Source: Carettochelys insculpta (lineage: Eukaryota; Chordata; Testudines; Carettochelyidae). From it: DNA of 64,000 bases. A program made the position numbers and the translations under genes. The DNA is taken from positions 122,238,001 through 122,302,000 of the forward strand of contig NC_134137.1 in NCBI RefSeq assembly GCF_033958435.1, read 5' to 3'. Positions 11,424 through 23,102 of this stretch are shown piece by piece. Numbering within the stretch: position 1 is the first letter of the stretch; each line of letters begins with the position of its first letter. The notes under the pieces were generated by a model. The model saw nothing but the letters and a program-made list of their open reading frames with translations. It was not told where the DNA came from and did not search any database.

Positions 11424-12133
11424 GGCTGCGTCTACACGTGCACGCTACTTCGAAGTAGCGGCAGTAACTTCGAAATAGCGCCCGTCACGTCTACACGTGT
11501 TGGGCGCTATTTCGAAGTTGAAATCGACGTTAGGCGGCGAGACGTCGAAGTCGCTAACCCCATGAGCGGATGGGAATAGCGCCCTACTTCGACGTTCAAC
11601 ATCGAAGTAGGGACGTGTAGACGATCCGCGTCCCGCAACATCGAAATAGCGGGGTCCTCCATGGCGGCCATCAGCTGGGGGGTTGAGAGATACTCTCTCT
11701 CCAGCCCTTGCGGGGCTCTGTGGTCACCGTGGGCAGCAGCCCTTAGCCCAGGGCTTCTGGCTGCTGCTGCTGCAGCTGGGGGTCCGTGCTGCATATACAG
11801 GGTCTGCAACTAGTTGTTGGCTCTGTGTATCTTGCACTGTTTAATGAAAGTGTGTCTGGGAGGGGCCCTTTAAGGGAGCGGCTTGCTGTTGAGTCCGCCC
11901 CGTGACCCTGTCTGCAGCTGTGCCTGGCTCCCTTATTTCGATGTGTGCTACTTTGCCGTGTAGACGTTCCCTCGCTGCGCCTATTTCGATGTTGGGCTGA
12001 GCAACGTCGAAGTTGAACATCGACGTTGCCAGCCCTGGAGGACGTGTAGACGTTATTCATCAAAATAGTCTATTTCGATGTCGCAACATCGAAATAAGCT
12101 ATTTCGAAGTTGGGTGCACGTGTAGACGTAGCC
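11424..12133 (-). mobile_element. Family A element copy A3, 710 bp, TSD CTG
   Basis: This copy is in reverse orientation relative to A1. It begins GGCTGCGTCTACACGTG and ends with the complement of GGCTACGTCTACACGTG, with CTG at 11421-11423 and 12134-12136. It is inserted inside the family D element. By eye it differs from A7 at about four transitions only. It belongs to a subgroup with A4 and A7 that carries an extra CACGTCTACACGTGTTGGGC box. Confidence 0.9.
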
Positions 12134-12429
12134 CTGGAGAGCAGTGGCCAGAGCAGAGCACCAGGGGGGGAGGCACTGTGGGTTACATACCAGGCACTTT
12201 TGGAGGCTAAAACACTTGATTTTAAGATGTGGCACTTCCACACTGGCCTTTAATTGAACTTTTAAATTTGAGCTTGATGCTATACCCATCAAATAATGGT
12301 GATATTGTAATCTCGATATTAGTGCTCCCAAAACCAAGCTAATGGTATTTACAGAGAAGACAGTCACGTGGTAATATTGAGTTAAATGCCTTAAATTCGA
12401 GTTTATCTCATAGAGTAGACGCAGCCCCA

Positions 12430-15400
12430 GTCTGGTGTAGGAATCTTTCAGCATCAGAAAAATAAAAGCCCAATAATGTGGTGATAGACTCTGAAAACCC
12501 AGCAAATGCTGGGCTTGGCAAGAACCATGATGGCAAAGTTATCTCCCTCATGCTGTTCACTGAACAATCCAGCTGTTTCGTCCAAAGGCCTTAGCAAGTT
12601 GTAAAGTAAACCCTAGAAACTGAGTCTTGAAAAAGGTTCAATCTTTTCTCATCCATCAAAGCATTTCCATTTATTCTGATTAGGAACATGTCCTCTTAGT
12701 CCAACACCATTTAAACTATTTCTGTAGCAAAGGCAGCCGATCAATTCTCTCAGCTTAATCATCTAGTTTTTACCAGACTGTCTTCAACTTTTGCTTAATT
12801 TTTTAAGATGTTTTATACAGGAGGCCAACCTGGACTTTCGTTAGTTTTCACCCACTGTGTACAATTCAGAACACAACCCTTCTGCATATGGCCAGGGCAT
12901 AGGACGGAGAGCATTATAGGTGAGGAAATTAAGGTGATGAGGAACAGAGTATGCAGATGGATGGAAGGAGAGCAATTGACCAGGAAGATGTCACGTAAAT
13001 CACTGGCTAAACTGTTTGACTACATTGGAATAATGATTTAGATGCCTTGGGTGAAATCCTAGCTTATTGGTGTCAATAGTTGTAAGGTGTACAGCCTTTA
13101 TCTGCAGCCATATTAGGTGCCCCTACAGCAAGCAGATAAATGGGAACTTTGTCATTAACTTCCATTAAGCCAGGATTTCACCCCAGCAATAGTACACACA
13201 CTGTATTACAACACCAAATTTGAACATCTGAAGAATATATTTGAGTTTGAGAAAGATCAGTACTGACAATATTAGATAAAATATTCTTAGTTTATGCATA
13301 AAGCAGCACTCAAAACAATGCTTTGAAAAAATATTTACATTATTATTTAGCTGGCAAAAGTTCTGACTGTTTAAAAACATGGATGTTAATTCTTTTCCAT
13401 GTTCTTTGGTGACAAATATGCAAGTGACCAAACCCCACACCACATTCATTCACTTTATTTTGCCAGAAAAGAATGAGAATTATAATTTTGCACTTAGAGT
13501 ATAGCTATAAAGCATCTGCGAGGGTGCTTCCCCAAATGTGTAGACAGACATATTAGCTCTCCTTAAACGGGCATGCCAGAATTAACAGTGTGGCCATAGC
13601 AGCACAGGCAGTGGCTCAGACTAGCTGCCAGAATATGGACTGAAGTATTTGGAGAAGAGGGCTTGCCTTGACTTACGCTAGCCACCAAATCAAAGAGTTT
13701 AGAAATTGAAACTCTAAAACATTTCCACTAATCTGCATGGGTGGTGGGTGAACTGCTGGCTTGCAGAGCCTCCCCTAGTCCCATCCCTTCCGTGTCCACC
13801 AGAGCCCACCCAGCCCCCACTGTGGCCACTGGCCCCTACCCCGACACCTCCAGCCCTGCTACTGTGGCTGCTGACTGGCCACTGCCAAAGCTAGGACCCC
13901 TTCACCTTGGCGTGTGAGGTTGCCAAGCACTGGAGCCACTGGCCCCTGCCCCACAACCCCAGCCTTCCCCATCCTGGCGCTCCAGGAACTCTGAGCCTTC
14001 TTAGTCCCAGAACGCTGCATGGTCTGGCAGCTGCACAGCCTTCCCACCCCATGAGCACTAGGTAGGTAGGTAGGTAGTCGGGGGCCTGACCTGGGATGAA
14101 GTGTGGGCAGGGCCACACGTCTGTTTCGGTAGACACAGCTTTCTCTTGTCTATGTTAACGTGATAATTTCCTCCTACCTCTTCTGATACATGCTTAGCTT
14201 GAGATCTTAAAAATAAATTTCAGATACAGGAGAGACTCAAGAGACTTGGCTAAACGTGTGGACACAGATTTTTTTTTATCATCATACACTGAACTAGGTG
14301 TTGTCATGGAAATCCTCTCTCTCCCCTGGATGTTTAAAGTAAACAGTCATCCTTCTGCCTTCCTTTCAGTTTTCATGAATGACAGCTTAACTACCACTGC
14401 CGCCTCTTATCCACAGGTGGTTTTGTGAGTTTAGGGAGCATTTCTCATATTTTTTCACTTAAGCCTGGAATAGAGGTCAAGGTGTCCCTTTCTAATCACT
14501 CACCTCTCCTCCCCTCAATTTCTTTTCTATTCCAGCTGACAGCCAAGATGCAGTGCTATTCATTTGTTCATCTATATTCATAGATCACAACTTATCTGTT
14601 GCAAATATCCCTTCTTTTACAGCTAAACAGAAGTTTTTATTTGTAGATGTCTTTCACTGTTTGGGAAAAAAAATCCTTCCTGTACACATGTAATAATATG
14701 TACTGTTTTCTCCAAGGAGGCTGACATTTACTGGTCTCTGCATCTATTAAACCAAAACGGCTATTACTGAGAACACGTAAGAAAATGAAACGCTGACAAA
14801 TAAGACAGAAAAACTATTTTTAGTAGTAGGGACAAGTACTCTTTCCCTGAAATGCCATTGATGACAGAATCCTTAGCCACTTGGTCACATTTTAATCATA
14901 TGTCAAAACACATGTTAAAATTCTGTATGGATAGGAGGTTGCTTCTTTTAAAGGCACTCATCTGTCTCTAAGAGGTTCTTTGGTAGTGCACAATACTGCT
15001 AAAAGGAGATCAATCCAGGAGGCTTTTCCTGCAGGTGCAAATTTACTTTCCATTCCTCATTCACAAGTGTACTTTAAAATGAATGACGATAACTAAGACA
15101 CAGTACTTGCCATTTTCTCCCTTTCACAGTAGGAAGAAATAGCTGAACATTTAACAGCCAATTACTGCACTCTCTTATTAAATCTCTTCCATCTTCCCAC
15201 GGTAACCATTAGTTACCACACTGCTAAATTCAATTAACAGTTTTCCTTAGGTACAGTCTGCTATTTAAGGTAAGAATTCCCAGAGTAAGTGATTTTTTGA
15301 AAGAAGTAAGGTTTAGTAATAAGAGCCAGTGCCATATTAGTGGCAGAATCCAATCAGCGGCTCAGTCTGATGGGCTAAATTCTAACCTGGTGTAAGCAGG

Positions 15401-16029
15401 TCCAACAGAAATCAATGGAACTGTAACCCCTTATACCAGGTTGAAATTTTGTACAGTCTCTATTGCTATATTTTAGTTTTAAAAAGCACCTGATGAATAG
15501 GTAAGACACACAGAATATTAGAGAGACAAGAGACAGATCCTCAGGTGTCTTGGTGCTGTACCACTTCACCACCTTCCTGAATCCTGGGGCTAGTCATTTG
15601 ATTGTCTGGATACCAAGCAGCCTCAAGGCTGTTCTTAGCTACATCTATCTGCAATGCTCTCCCAATATGCTGTTCTAGCAATCTGGGATCCCCAAAGCAC
15701 AAGAACCCTCTGGTCATGGCCTTTCTCTCTCCAATTCCACCCAGACAGATTATCACAGCAGATACCGTGAAGGGGAGTTACACAGGGCTGGCAATGCCAA
15801 GTCTACGTCACCCAGAAATTCCCCAGTGCCTGAGGAGGTCCAGAGTAGCTAACTAAGTTTGCTTTAAGGCTGTTTTGCACAGCATTTCAGACTTTACAAG
15901 GGCCAGGATCTAGCCTAGAGAGACAGAAAGATAAGAGATGGTTGACACTGTAATTGTAATAAGATCTTCCATTTCAGTATTTATTGACAGCAAAGTTACA
16001 GAAGTATCTGTGCAACTGCTTTTGTCTTA
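12430..16029. other. Intergenic sequence with a GC-rich patch and a (TAGG)n run
   Basis: Mostly AT-rich and featureless. From about 13740 to 14115 the DNA becomes C-rich, with CCAGCCC and GGCCACTGGCCCC type repeats and a short TAGG tetranucleotide run at about 14060-14078; it looks like old repeat DNA, not a promoter CpG island, because CpG is scarce. A GTGTAGACAGACATA string near 13538 hints at a broken GTCTACAC-type end with no partner. Confidence 0.45.
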
Positions 16030-16037
16030 AATTAGAC

Positions 16038-16233
16038 CATGGGTGTCCAACCTTTTGGCTTGCCTGGGCCGCATTAAGTGAAGAGGAATTGCCTTGGGCC
16101 GCATATAAAAGATATAATATAGTTAATGTATATAAATCACATAATAATGTTAAAAGTTTATGATCTTGTGGGGCCGCATTACTAGCTGTCCAGGGCCGCA
16201 TGCGGCCTGTGGGCTGCGGGTTGGACATGCCTG
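16038..16233. mobile_element. hAT-type MITE with perfect 8-bp TSD
   Basis: The left end CATGGGTGTCCAACCTTTTG pairs with a right end whose complement begins CAGGCATGTCCAACCCGCAG. An identical 8-bp AATTAGAC flanks both sides (16030-16037 and 16234-16241), the size hAT transposases generate. The 196-bp interior repeats GGGCCGCAT and has no coding capacity. Confidence 0.88.
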
Positions 16234-16241
16234 AATTAGAC

Positions 16242-18217
16242 AAAACATTTAAGACAATGTACTTTGCTTTACTGTTCAAAATATTTCCCTGTCCTCAGAT
16301 TTAAGATATCAGTTCTTCCCTGACATTTGCAGAGCCACAGCAGCATGCTTATTAGTATATGACACAGACAAAATTGCTGTCTTGTACAACACAATGGTCT
16401 TCAACCTTACCCTACAGAAGGAATGCAATTCAGATCCATAATTTATTGGCTGATAAGCTGATGTGTCTATGTCAAAACAGCACAAGCTTTTTAAAAATAT
16501 TTTTAGGTTTTGGATTACAATCAAAAGACTTTGTGGAAAAAATTGTGCTTTAAAGGAGGCTTCTGAATACAGAGATATTGTGCTGTTTCGAGAAACAAGA
16601 AGTGGGAAACCAGCTCCACCATTTGACTTGCTGAGAGCATGAGGGGCTGTATGTGTTTCTTAAAAGAACAAATATTTAGATTTTGCAAAAGTCAATAGCT
16701 TAGATCCCATAACTCACCACAGGAAACTTTCCACTCTTCCTTTTTTTCCACGCCAGCTCTTTTCCACCACAACATACACATAGTTACAGAAGTTCAAGTT
16801 ACTGAAGTAAGATGAGGAGTGAGAGCTAAGTAAAGCACATGCCTATAGCTCTAATACCTGGCTTGGTGGATGCTTCAATGTAAACTCTTCTTTGCTCTTG
16901 CATTATTGAAATTGAGAACTAGGCAGCAAAGCAGAGTGTTCAGTAGGCTCATTTGCATGTAAATATCCTTAACATTCTTACAGTTTAGTTATTTCATAGA
17001 AGTGCTGTAACTGCTAAGCTCTGCAAATACACAAAGATTTGCAGATATCTCAGAATTTAAATGTTGTCTACTATAGTATATAATTAATAAAACTATTAAA
17101 AATGATCAACTACTTCTCCTGCTAAACACAGGATAGGAAAAATATTACAAAACAAATGCAGGTTATAGCATCATGTCTTGTTGAAGATTTTGGTTGACTA
17201 AGTCCTATATTGGCTCAAGGAGATACTTGTTCAGGTTGAAATAAATGAACAACTAACTCAGTAAAATCCATTGTTTAAATTTACAAAGATTCTTAGATGT
17301 TTTACTTTACTGCTTTTTTTGTTTTGTTAGGTGTTTTAAATATTCAATATTCCAAAAACATTTGAATTATCTGATGCAAGGCTGATTCTGCTTGTCTCAG
17401 GATGCAAACTACTCACCAGCTCCCAGCTGTTCTTCTCCCCTTTATTCTCACTGGAAATAGTTTCTGGGGGAAAAAATGGTGTAAACATACTGGCAGTGGC
17501 ACTAGAACTATTTTTAGGGTGGAGGTGCTGAATTGCACAGCCCTCTGCTCAGCCACGCTGGGTTCATGCCTCGAGTTGCCAACTCTCCCAGTCTGGACAC
17601 CCCTGGTGCGAATGGCATCCGGTTCATCAAGTGTGGGAGAGTTAGCAACCTAGTGACAGCTGGAGCCAGCTGCAAAGCCCCATGCCAGCAGCTGGACCTG
17701 ATGTAGGAGCACAGGCTCCAGGGCAGTGACCTGGATCCCATGGACGGCAGGTTTCAGAGCACATGGGGACAGCGGGCAGCAAGACACCAGGGGATGCCAA
17801 AACTGTGGAGCTGGTGGGACACTGGAGGCTCAACATAGGGCTGGTGGAACCAGAGATGGGGCCAGACCCTGCCTGCAGGGAAGCCGCATAGAAAACCCCA
17901 GGATGCTGTAGCACCCGCACAGCTCCACTTCCCATACCTATGCATACTGGGTCTTTAAATTGTCAGGGGCAGGAGGGGGGGTCCTACATTTCAAGGCCTG
18001 CAGTTTTTCCGCACACATAATTCCCAGTGAAATAATTCAGCTATATAAGACACTAGGCAAAGTGGCTAAGAATCGATGATTTTAAAACAAAGCAAAAGAT
18101 CAGATTTTTTTAATTTAAATCCGATTTTTATTGATATCAGATTTGTTTTATTTTTTAAAAAACATCCATAGAATAAAATTTCTTATTTAAAAATAAAAGT
18201 TACAATTTAATCTCATC
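16242..18217. other. Intergenic sequence with a GC-rich repeat patch
   Basis: AT-rich to about 17500. From about 17510 to 17945 it is GC-rich, starting TTTTTAGGGTGGAGGTGCTG, which looks like an old interspersed repeat. A T-rich run follows. I cannot classify it further. Confidence 0.4.
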
Positions 18218-18220
18218 ACA

Positions 18221-18609
18221 GGCTGTGGTTACGCTACCAAGTTTTGATGGCAAAACACCAGTTTTGTCTGTAAAACTCATGAAGCGTGCACACACAGAAT
18301 ATGTTTTGTTGACAGCATCCGGACAAAATTCAGCACTTTCACTGGCAACCTTCTGCCTCAAAGCTTTGAGGCATAACACTGCTTTTGACAGATTCTGTGG
18401 ACAAAAAAGCTGTGTGGCTGCTCTGTCTGCTGTGGTTCTGGGTGCCTGTTTTGTCGAGAGAGCAGCGGGGCAGTCCAGCTGCTTTGTCAACAGAGCTGAG
18501 CACTGTACTGATTGGCTTTTGTGTGTGGCCGCACTGTGTCAACGTAAGTTTTGTCAGGAAAACTCTCCCGACAGTGACATCTGTTGACAGCTGTAGTGTA
18601 ACTGTAGCC
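18221..18609. mobile_element. Family B inverted-repeat element, TSD ACA
   Basis: The ends are GGCTGTGGTTACGCTA and the complement of GGCTACAGTTACACTA, with ACA at 18218-18220 and 18610-18612. The 389-bp interior is studded with TTTTGTC-GACA and TTGACAG boxes in both orientations. Relatives lie at 22576, 26083 and 50356. No coding capacity. Confidence 0.85.
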
Positions 18610-18862
18610 ACAAACATGCTACAAATACACTTGCAGTCTCATTGAAGTGAATTAATGGTTCTAAACTGTTCGCCTTAACTACATGATCTTGCTTCTTGAA
18701 AGTTCTGAGCTTTCAATGTCTGTTTCTCAGCAGTCTAAAAAATAACATATGCAAGGAAATATGCAAGCTACATAGGATCATTTTTGTTCTGTGCTTATGT
18801 GGTGGTGAACTTGGGCCAAGCAAAGCAGAGGAGTTAATTAAGACATTGTCTTAAGACAGAGA

Positions 18863-19200
18863 GGCTCGGTCTACATAGACCTGTAATGCCTGCAGCTTCA
18901 TGCTAATGAACAGTCTTGCAATTGCAAATGGCTGCTCATTAGCCTAATCAAGTGGCTAATTAGCATAGTCATTCAAGATCTTGCTGCCGGCAGAAACTGC
19001 TGCTAGCAGTTAACAGGTCGTGTAGACATATCTCTGCTGGCAAAAACCCTCTCTGTCACCATCCCCTTATGCCAGCAGTGAGACCCCCATGCAGCTATGC
19101 TAATCAGCTGCACGATTATGCTAATGAGAAGTCATTTGCAATTGTGAGACAGATCATTAGCATGAAGCTGCTGGCAGTACAGGTCTGTGTAGACCTAGCC
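18863..19200. mobile_element. Family G long-hairpin element, TSD AGA
   Basis: The left end GGCTCGGTCTACATAGACC continues TGTAATGCC. The right end, reverse-complemented, is GGCTAGGTCTACACAGACC then TGTACTGCC. The inverted arms run over 100 bp each, with ATGCTAATGA and TGCAATTG motifs. AGA flanks both sides (18860-18862, 19201-19203). 338 bp, non-coding. Confidence 0.85.
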
Positions 19201-19418
19201 AGACACTATAGGAAAGGATGGAGGCAGCAGAGGAAGAACAGTGTTGTAAACTGCAAAGAAAAAGGGAAGACATTATTCAGCACACACAAAGCTTCCTATA
19301 TTCCCCTATACTTTTGCCAGAGAAACACTTGTGGCTTCTGGTTGTAACTGAGACCCAATCAGGGAATATTTGGAATAAATGGGTTCCTGGGTAAAAAAGG
19401 AAAACATGTCAAGTGTAA

Positions 19419-19486
19419 AAACAAAAAGCAGTCAAGTAGCATTGTTTTCATAGTGTATAGACTAGCACGGCTTCCTCTCTGTTACT
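19419..19486 (+). mobile_element. 68-bp target-primed retroinsertion with 13-bp TSD
   Basis: ATGTCAAGTGTAA occurs at 19406-19418 and again at 19487-19499. Between them lie AAAAGCAGTCAAGTAGCA and then TAGACTAGCACGGCTTCCTC. These are the two ends of an abundant reptile repeat tail, here fused with almost nothing between. The tail resembles that of the insertion at 22775-22965. Assignment to Penelope-like or SINE-like elements is inference. Confidence 0.65.
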
Positions 19487-19499
19487 ATGTCAAGTGTAA

Positions 19500-20990
19500 G
19501 TAGAGCAAGAAGATGACGCAGGGCCTAGCTGCAAGAATGAGCGTTATAGTGGGAGAAAATGATGTGGATATGGCTGAGCAGATCAACAGACTAGTAACTT
19601 AAATAATTCACTTTGTTATGCATCTTTCTTCAAGACCCTTTCTAATGCCTTTTAGGGTATGTGTGATTTGACACGTAAATTCACAAGCTGTTTCCTGTAT
19701 TGGATATTCCTAGGGAAAAAAAAGCTTAACTTAGCTAATCCTTATGGCTTGTTTAATTAGTTAACTAGGGTTAGAATCTATCACCCAAGCATACAATACA
19801 GAAAGCTGCAGCAGAAGAAATTTAGAGTTGCCAGTTGCCACAAGTGTCATTTTCGTATTTTATATTACCTAATACATGCCCCTTATTTTGGAACATCATG
19901 GACACAGGCCATAATGATGCTGCTGTAAATCTATTGTCTGTTTTACTTCTGCATAACTCAGCTTTTCCAGGGGAACCCCCTTCTATACTTGTTTTGTCAA
20001 AAAAACAGAAGTTCCAGTGAGTTCAGTGGGACTTACTCCAAACTTCAGTGCACTCTAAGCACAGCCAAGTCTTAGCTTTTTTGTTAACTTGACTTAAATC
20101 AGTGATTTTTTTTTAATCCACCCTGACACAGGAGGCCCAACAGATGTAGAGGAAGGCAGCCGGGGATCAACTGCATGCTCCCAGAAGGGGAGGAGCCTCA
20201 GGTAGAAGGAGTGGAGCTGTGAGCTAGCCTCACCCTGTCAGCCCTCCTGTGCCATTCAGAACATATCATGCATGGCTGCAGCTGCTGCAGTAATGGCAGC
20301 ATCTCAGAGCCATTGGTACAGAGCAGTGACCCACCTCCCATTAGTGGGCCAGACAGAACTTCCTTCTCTTGAGACTTTCTATTACATTTACTATAAGTTT
20401 TGAAATTTCCTAACTCAGTGACAAGTTCGGGGTGGGCGTTTTGTTTCCATTTTCAGCCCTTTAAAAGGTAACCAGGGAGCTGCAAAAAACAAAACAAAAT
20501 AAAACAAAACAAAAAACAGTAAAACACAGAATTCTGGTAGAATTCATTAGGGATCTATTTCCTATGCTATAAGAAAATTGCTTAGCAACTCTGTGGCTCA
20601 TTTTCTCAAACCAAAAAATGAGGACAATAATATTATCTTCCTGCTTTTGGGCCTGTGAAGTTTAACTTGTTAATGCTTGGCATTAGTTTATTTACCAACA
20701 ACAGTAATATTGTGCACTGTAAACTTACAATGTATTTGCTGTATTTATTTGTATTTACTTTCACTGTACAGTACTTAGGGAAAACGTAGCTAAAATTTAC
20801 TTATGGTTAAAATGCTGGTTATTTGAGAGTTCTGGATTATTTAGCATGTTAGGTTTGAAAGAGTTTACTGTATTGAGGGACTATAGTGGTTGGAACTGTA
20901 TAAAGAGTTTCTGTATTGATGGGTTCCATGTACCTAATGGAAAATTGGGAAACATCACAAATCAGTGAATAAATGCAACAAAAATAACAA
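19500..20990. other. Intergenic sequence, nothing recognised
   Basis: AT-rich, with a moderately GC-rich stretch at about 20125-20340, a T-run near 20105 and an AAAACAAAAC-type A-rich run near 20487-20518. No inverted repeats or protein motifs seen. Confidence 0.45.
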
Positions 20991-20992
20991 TA

Positions 20993-21412
20993 AGCTGTTT
21001 CTAACTAAGGAAAAACTTCGAAATGGCCACACTAATGGCCAAATTGAAGAATGCTAATGAGGCACTGAAATGAATATTCAGAGCCTCATTAGCATGCTGC
21101 TGGTCATGGCACTTCAAAAGTGCTGCATTTCGCTTGCGCGCGGCTCATCTACATGGGCGCCCCTTTCAAAAGGACCTACAAACATAGAAATCAGCTGATA
21201 GAAATAAGAGGATTTCGATGTTTGCAGGGTCCTTTCAAAAAGGTCCCCTGTGTAGACAAGCCACGCGTGAGCGAAACACAACACTTTTGAAGTGCCATGG
21301 CTGGGAGCATGCTAATGAGGCGCTGAATATTCATTTCAGTGCCTCATTGTTATTCTTCAATTTGGCCATTAGTGTGGCCATTTCGAAGTACTTCCTAAGT
21401 GTAGACGTAGAC
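20993..21412. mobile_element. Family H long-hairpin element, degraded left tip
   Basis: The arms are mirror copies. CTTCGAAATGGCCACACTAA near 21017 is answered by TTAGTGTGGCCATTTCGAAG near 21369, and GAATGCTAATGAGGC pairs with the reverse-complemented right arm. The right tip GTGTAGACGTAG is a GTCTACAC-type end. The left tip AGCTGTTTCTAACTAAGG looks like a mutated version of it. Flanking ATA/GTA is only a partial 3-bp match. The motif AGTGCCTCATT is shared with family I at 28273. Confidence 0.7.
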
Positions 21413-21839
21413 GTAGTGTTGTAGGTAAAAGTCCTACAAAATAAAACTGAAAGCTGTTTCACTATCATTAAGAGTAACATTCACTGTTAACCAAGCATCT
21501 TTTTATGCTATTAAAAATATTGCAAAACTAAAAACTTTCAGCAGTTTAATGATACCATCATTAGCTTAATTTTGAACTCTCACTGTAACTAAGGCACCAA
21601 AAAGGGTATTACATTTAAAAAACAGTTTCCTTACAAAGAGACAGGTAGATTGGAGGCTTTCTATCTCAAATCCTAAAACAACCACCCATAGGCTTTTAAC
21701 ATGCTTCAGATGGAATGTATATGCTAAAGCTGTTGCAAAGTTTTCTATTTGCCTGGAGCTACAATCCGGGATGTTACAGAGTCTCTGCCAAAAATCATCA
21801 AAACTGTAGACTATTAGCACTTCCTACTTCTCCATGTAA
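21413..21839. other. Short unassigned stretch before a CR1-like remnant
   Basis: AT-rich DNA. The last ~100 bp, with a GGAGCTACAATCCGGGATG string near 21755, may already be the 5' part of the adjoining LINE remnant. Confidence 0.35.
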
Positions 21840-22550
21840 CAGCTTATGATACAGCCAAGAGCAATCTTGACGAGATCACTGCAGATTACGTAACCCTAGG
21901 AAGAAAGATCAAAGACTATGGAGCACAGGTGGTGTTCTCATCCATCCTCCATGTGGAAGGAAGAGGTCTGAGTAGGGATTGTCAAATCGGCGAGGTAAAT
22001 GTGTGGGTTGCGTAAGTGGAGTAGCAGAGAAGGATTTGGTATATTCTGACCACTTACAGGATACATGCATTAAGATGGATGCTCATATATTGAAAAGAGT
22101 CTTTAAAACAGCCATGGGAATGGCCTGAGAACTGGAAAACATGCACTGTTGTGAAAGACTTAAGAAACTCAGACTTAAGAAGCTCAGGTTAAGAAGTGAC
22201 AAAATCACGGTCTACAAGCATCTACAAGGGGAGGATATTTCTGACAGTAGATTGCTCTTTAGTCTAACAGAAAAAGATAAACCAAGATCCTGCTCCAAAG
22301 AAAGGTGAAGGTAGGCAAATTCTGACTCAAGAGGAGGCACAGATTCTCAAGTGAGGGTAATTAGCCACTGGAAAAACTTGCCTACAGATGTGGTGTAGTC
22401 TTTGTGACTTGAACTCTTTAAACCAAAATTGGAATCTTTCTAAAATATATTCTGTAGCTCAAACAGAAGTTATAGTCTTGATGCAGGTATCGTTAAGTGA
22501 GGCTCTATGGCTTGTGTTATGAAGGAGGTGAGACTTCCCTTGCACTCTTA
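21840..22550 (+). mobile_element. CR1/L3-type LINE remnant
   Basis: The region resembles the 3' part of CR1-superfamily elements: ATCAAAGACTATGG, then AAACTCAGACTTAAGAAG, ending with TATGGCTTGTGTTATGAAGG and AGGTGAGAC, close to the usual tail with its TATG-CTGTGTTATGCAGGAGG pattern. No open frame survives. Boundaries are by eye. Confidence 0.5.
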
Positions 22551-22575
22551 AAAGTCTACACGTATCAGTCATTAA

Positions 22576-23046
22576 GGCTATATCTACACTAGAGAGTTCT
22601 GTAGATCAAACTGGGGTTTCACCAACAAAACTCGTGGATCAAACACACACAAAAAGCATTCTGTCAAAAGAAACTGTACACAAAAAAGCTATGTAGATGC
22701 TCTGCAGACTCTTTTGTCCACAGAGCAGGCTGAAAGATCGATCCACTTCTATGTGTAGATGCAATCTGTCAACAAAAACAACAAGAAGTCCTGCAGCACC
22801 TTATAGACTAACAGATATTTTGGAGCATAAGCATTCGTGGGCAAAGACCAGATGAAGGGGGTCTTTGCCCACAAAAGCTTATGCTCCAAAATATCTGTTA
22901 GTCTATAAGGTGCCACAGGACTTCTTGTTGTTTTGAAAGATACAGACTAATATGTCTTCCTCTCTAATCTGTCAACAGAAATTTTGTCAGAACATCTCTT
23001 CTGACAGTAATTCCTATAGACACATGCTTCCAGTGCAGATGTAGCC
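22576..23046. mobile_element. Family B element interrupted by a retroinsertion, TSD TAA
   Basis: The left end is GGCTATATCTACACTAGAG and the right end the complement of GGCTACATCTGCACTGG, with TAA at 22573-22575 and 23047-23049. TCTGTCAACAG and TTTTGTC boxes mark it as family B. A 191-bp insertion with its own 12-bp duplication (22775-22965) interrupts it; without this the element is about 268 bp. Confidence 0.82.
22775..22965 (+). mobile_element. Head-inverted retroinsertion (hairpin) with 12-bp TSD
   Basis: AATCTGTCAACA flanks both sides (22763-22774, 22966-22977). Inside, an arm running from AACAACAAGAAGTCCTG to about 22845 is followed after a short spacer by its near-perfect reverse complement (TATCTGTTAGTCTATAAGG region), then a 3' tail ATACAGACTAATATG. 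This is an inverted-head arrangement with a target-primed type duplication. It may be a Penelope-like element tail, since those elements often carry inverted 5' pieces, or a SINE. Confidence 0.7.
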
Positions 23047-23102
23047 TAAGTGTTTTGATGGGGTACAGTAAGTACAACAGAAAACATAATTTAGTACACC
23101 AT

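Larger units (their letters stand above)
9932..12426. mobile_element. Family D inverted-repeat element (~1.8 kb) split by A3, TSD CCA
   Basis: The left end GGCTGTGTCTACACTATGAG continues into ATAAATTCAAA. The right end, reverse-complemented, begins GGCTGCGTCTACTCTATGAG and continues ATAAACTCGAA. CCA flanks both sides (9929-9931 and 12427-12429). The interior has a GC-rich 5' part with GCATTGTGGGAACCTATCCC, a pair of ~182-bp tandem repeats, and three copies of a GACTTCCCCC-GGGGCTGCAAG block near 10752, 10861 and 10915. Subtracting the nested A3 copy gives about 1.78 kb. No transposase frame survives, so it looks like an internally deleted derivative of a larger element. Confidence 0.82.

Noticed and set aside
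13740..14136. GC-rich patch considered as a CpG-island promoter
   Set aside because: It is rich in C and CCAGCC repeats but poor in CpG, and has no adjoining exon.
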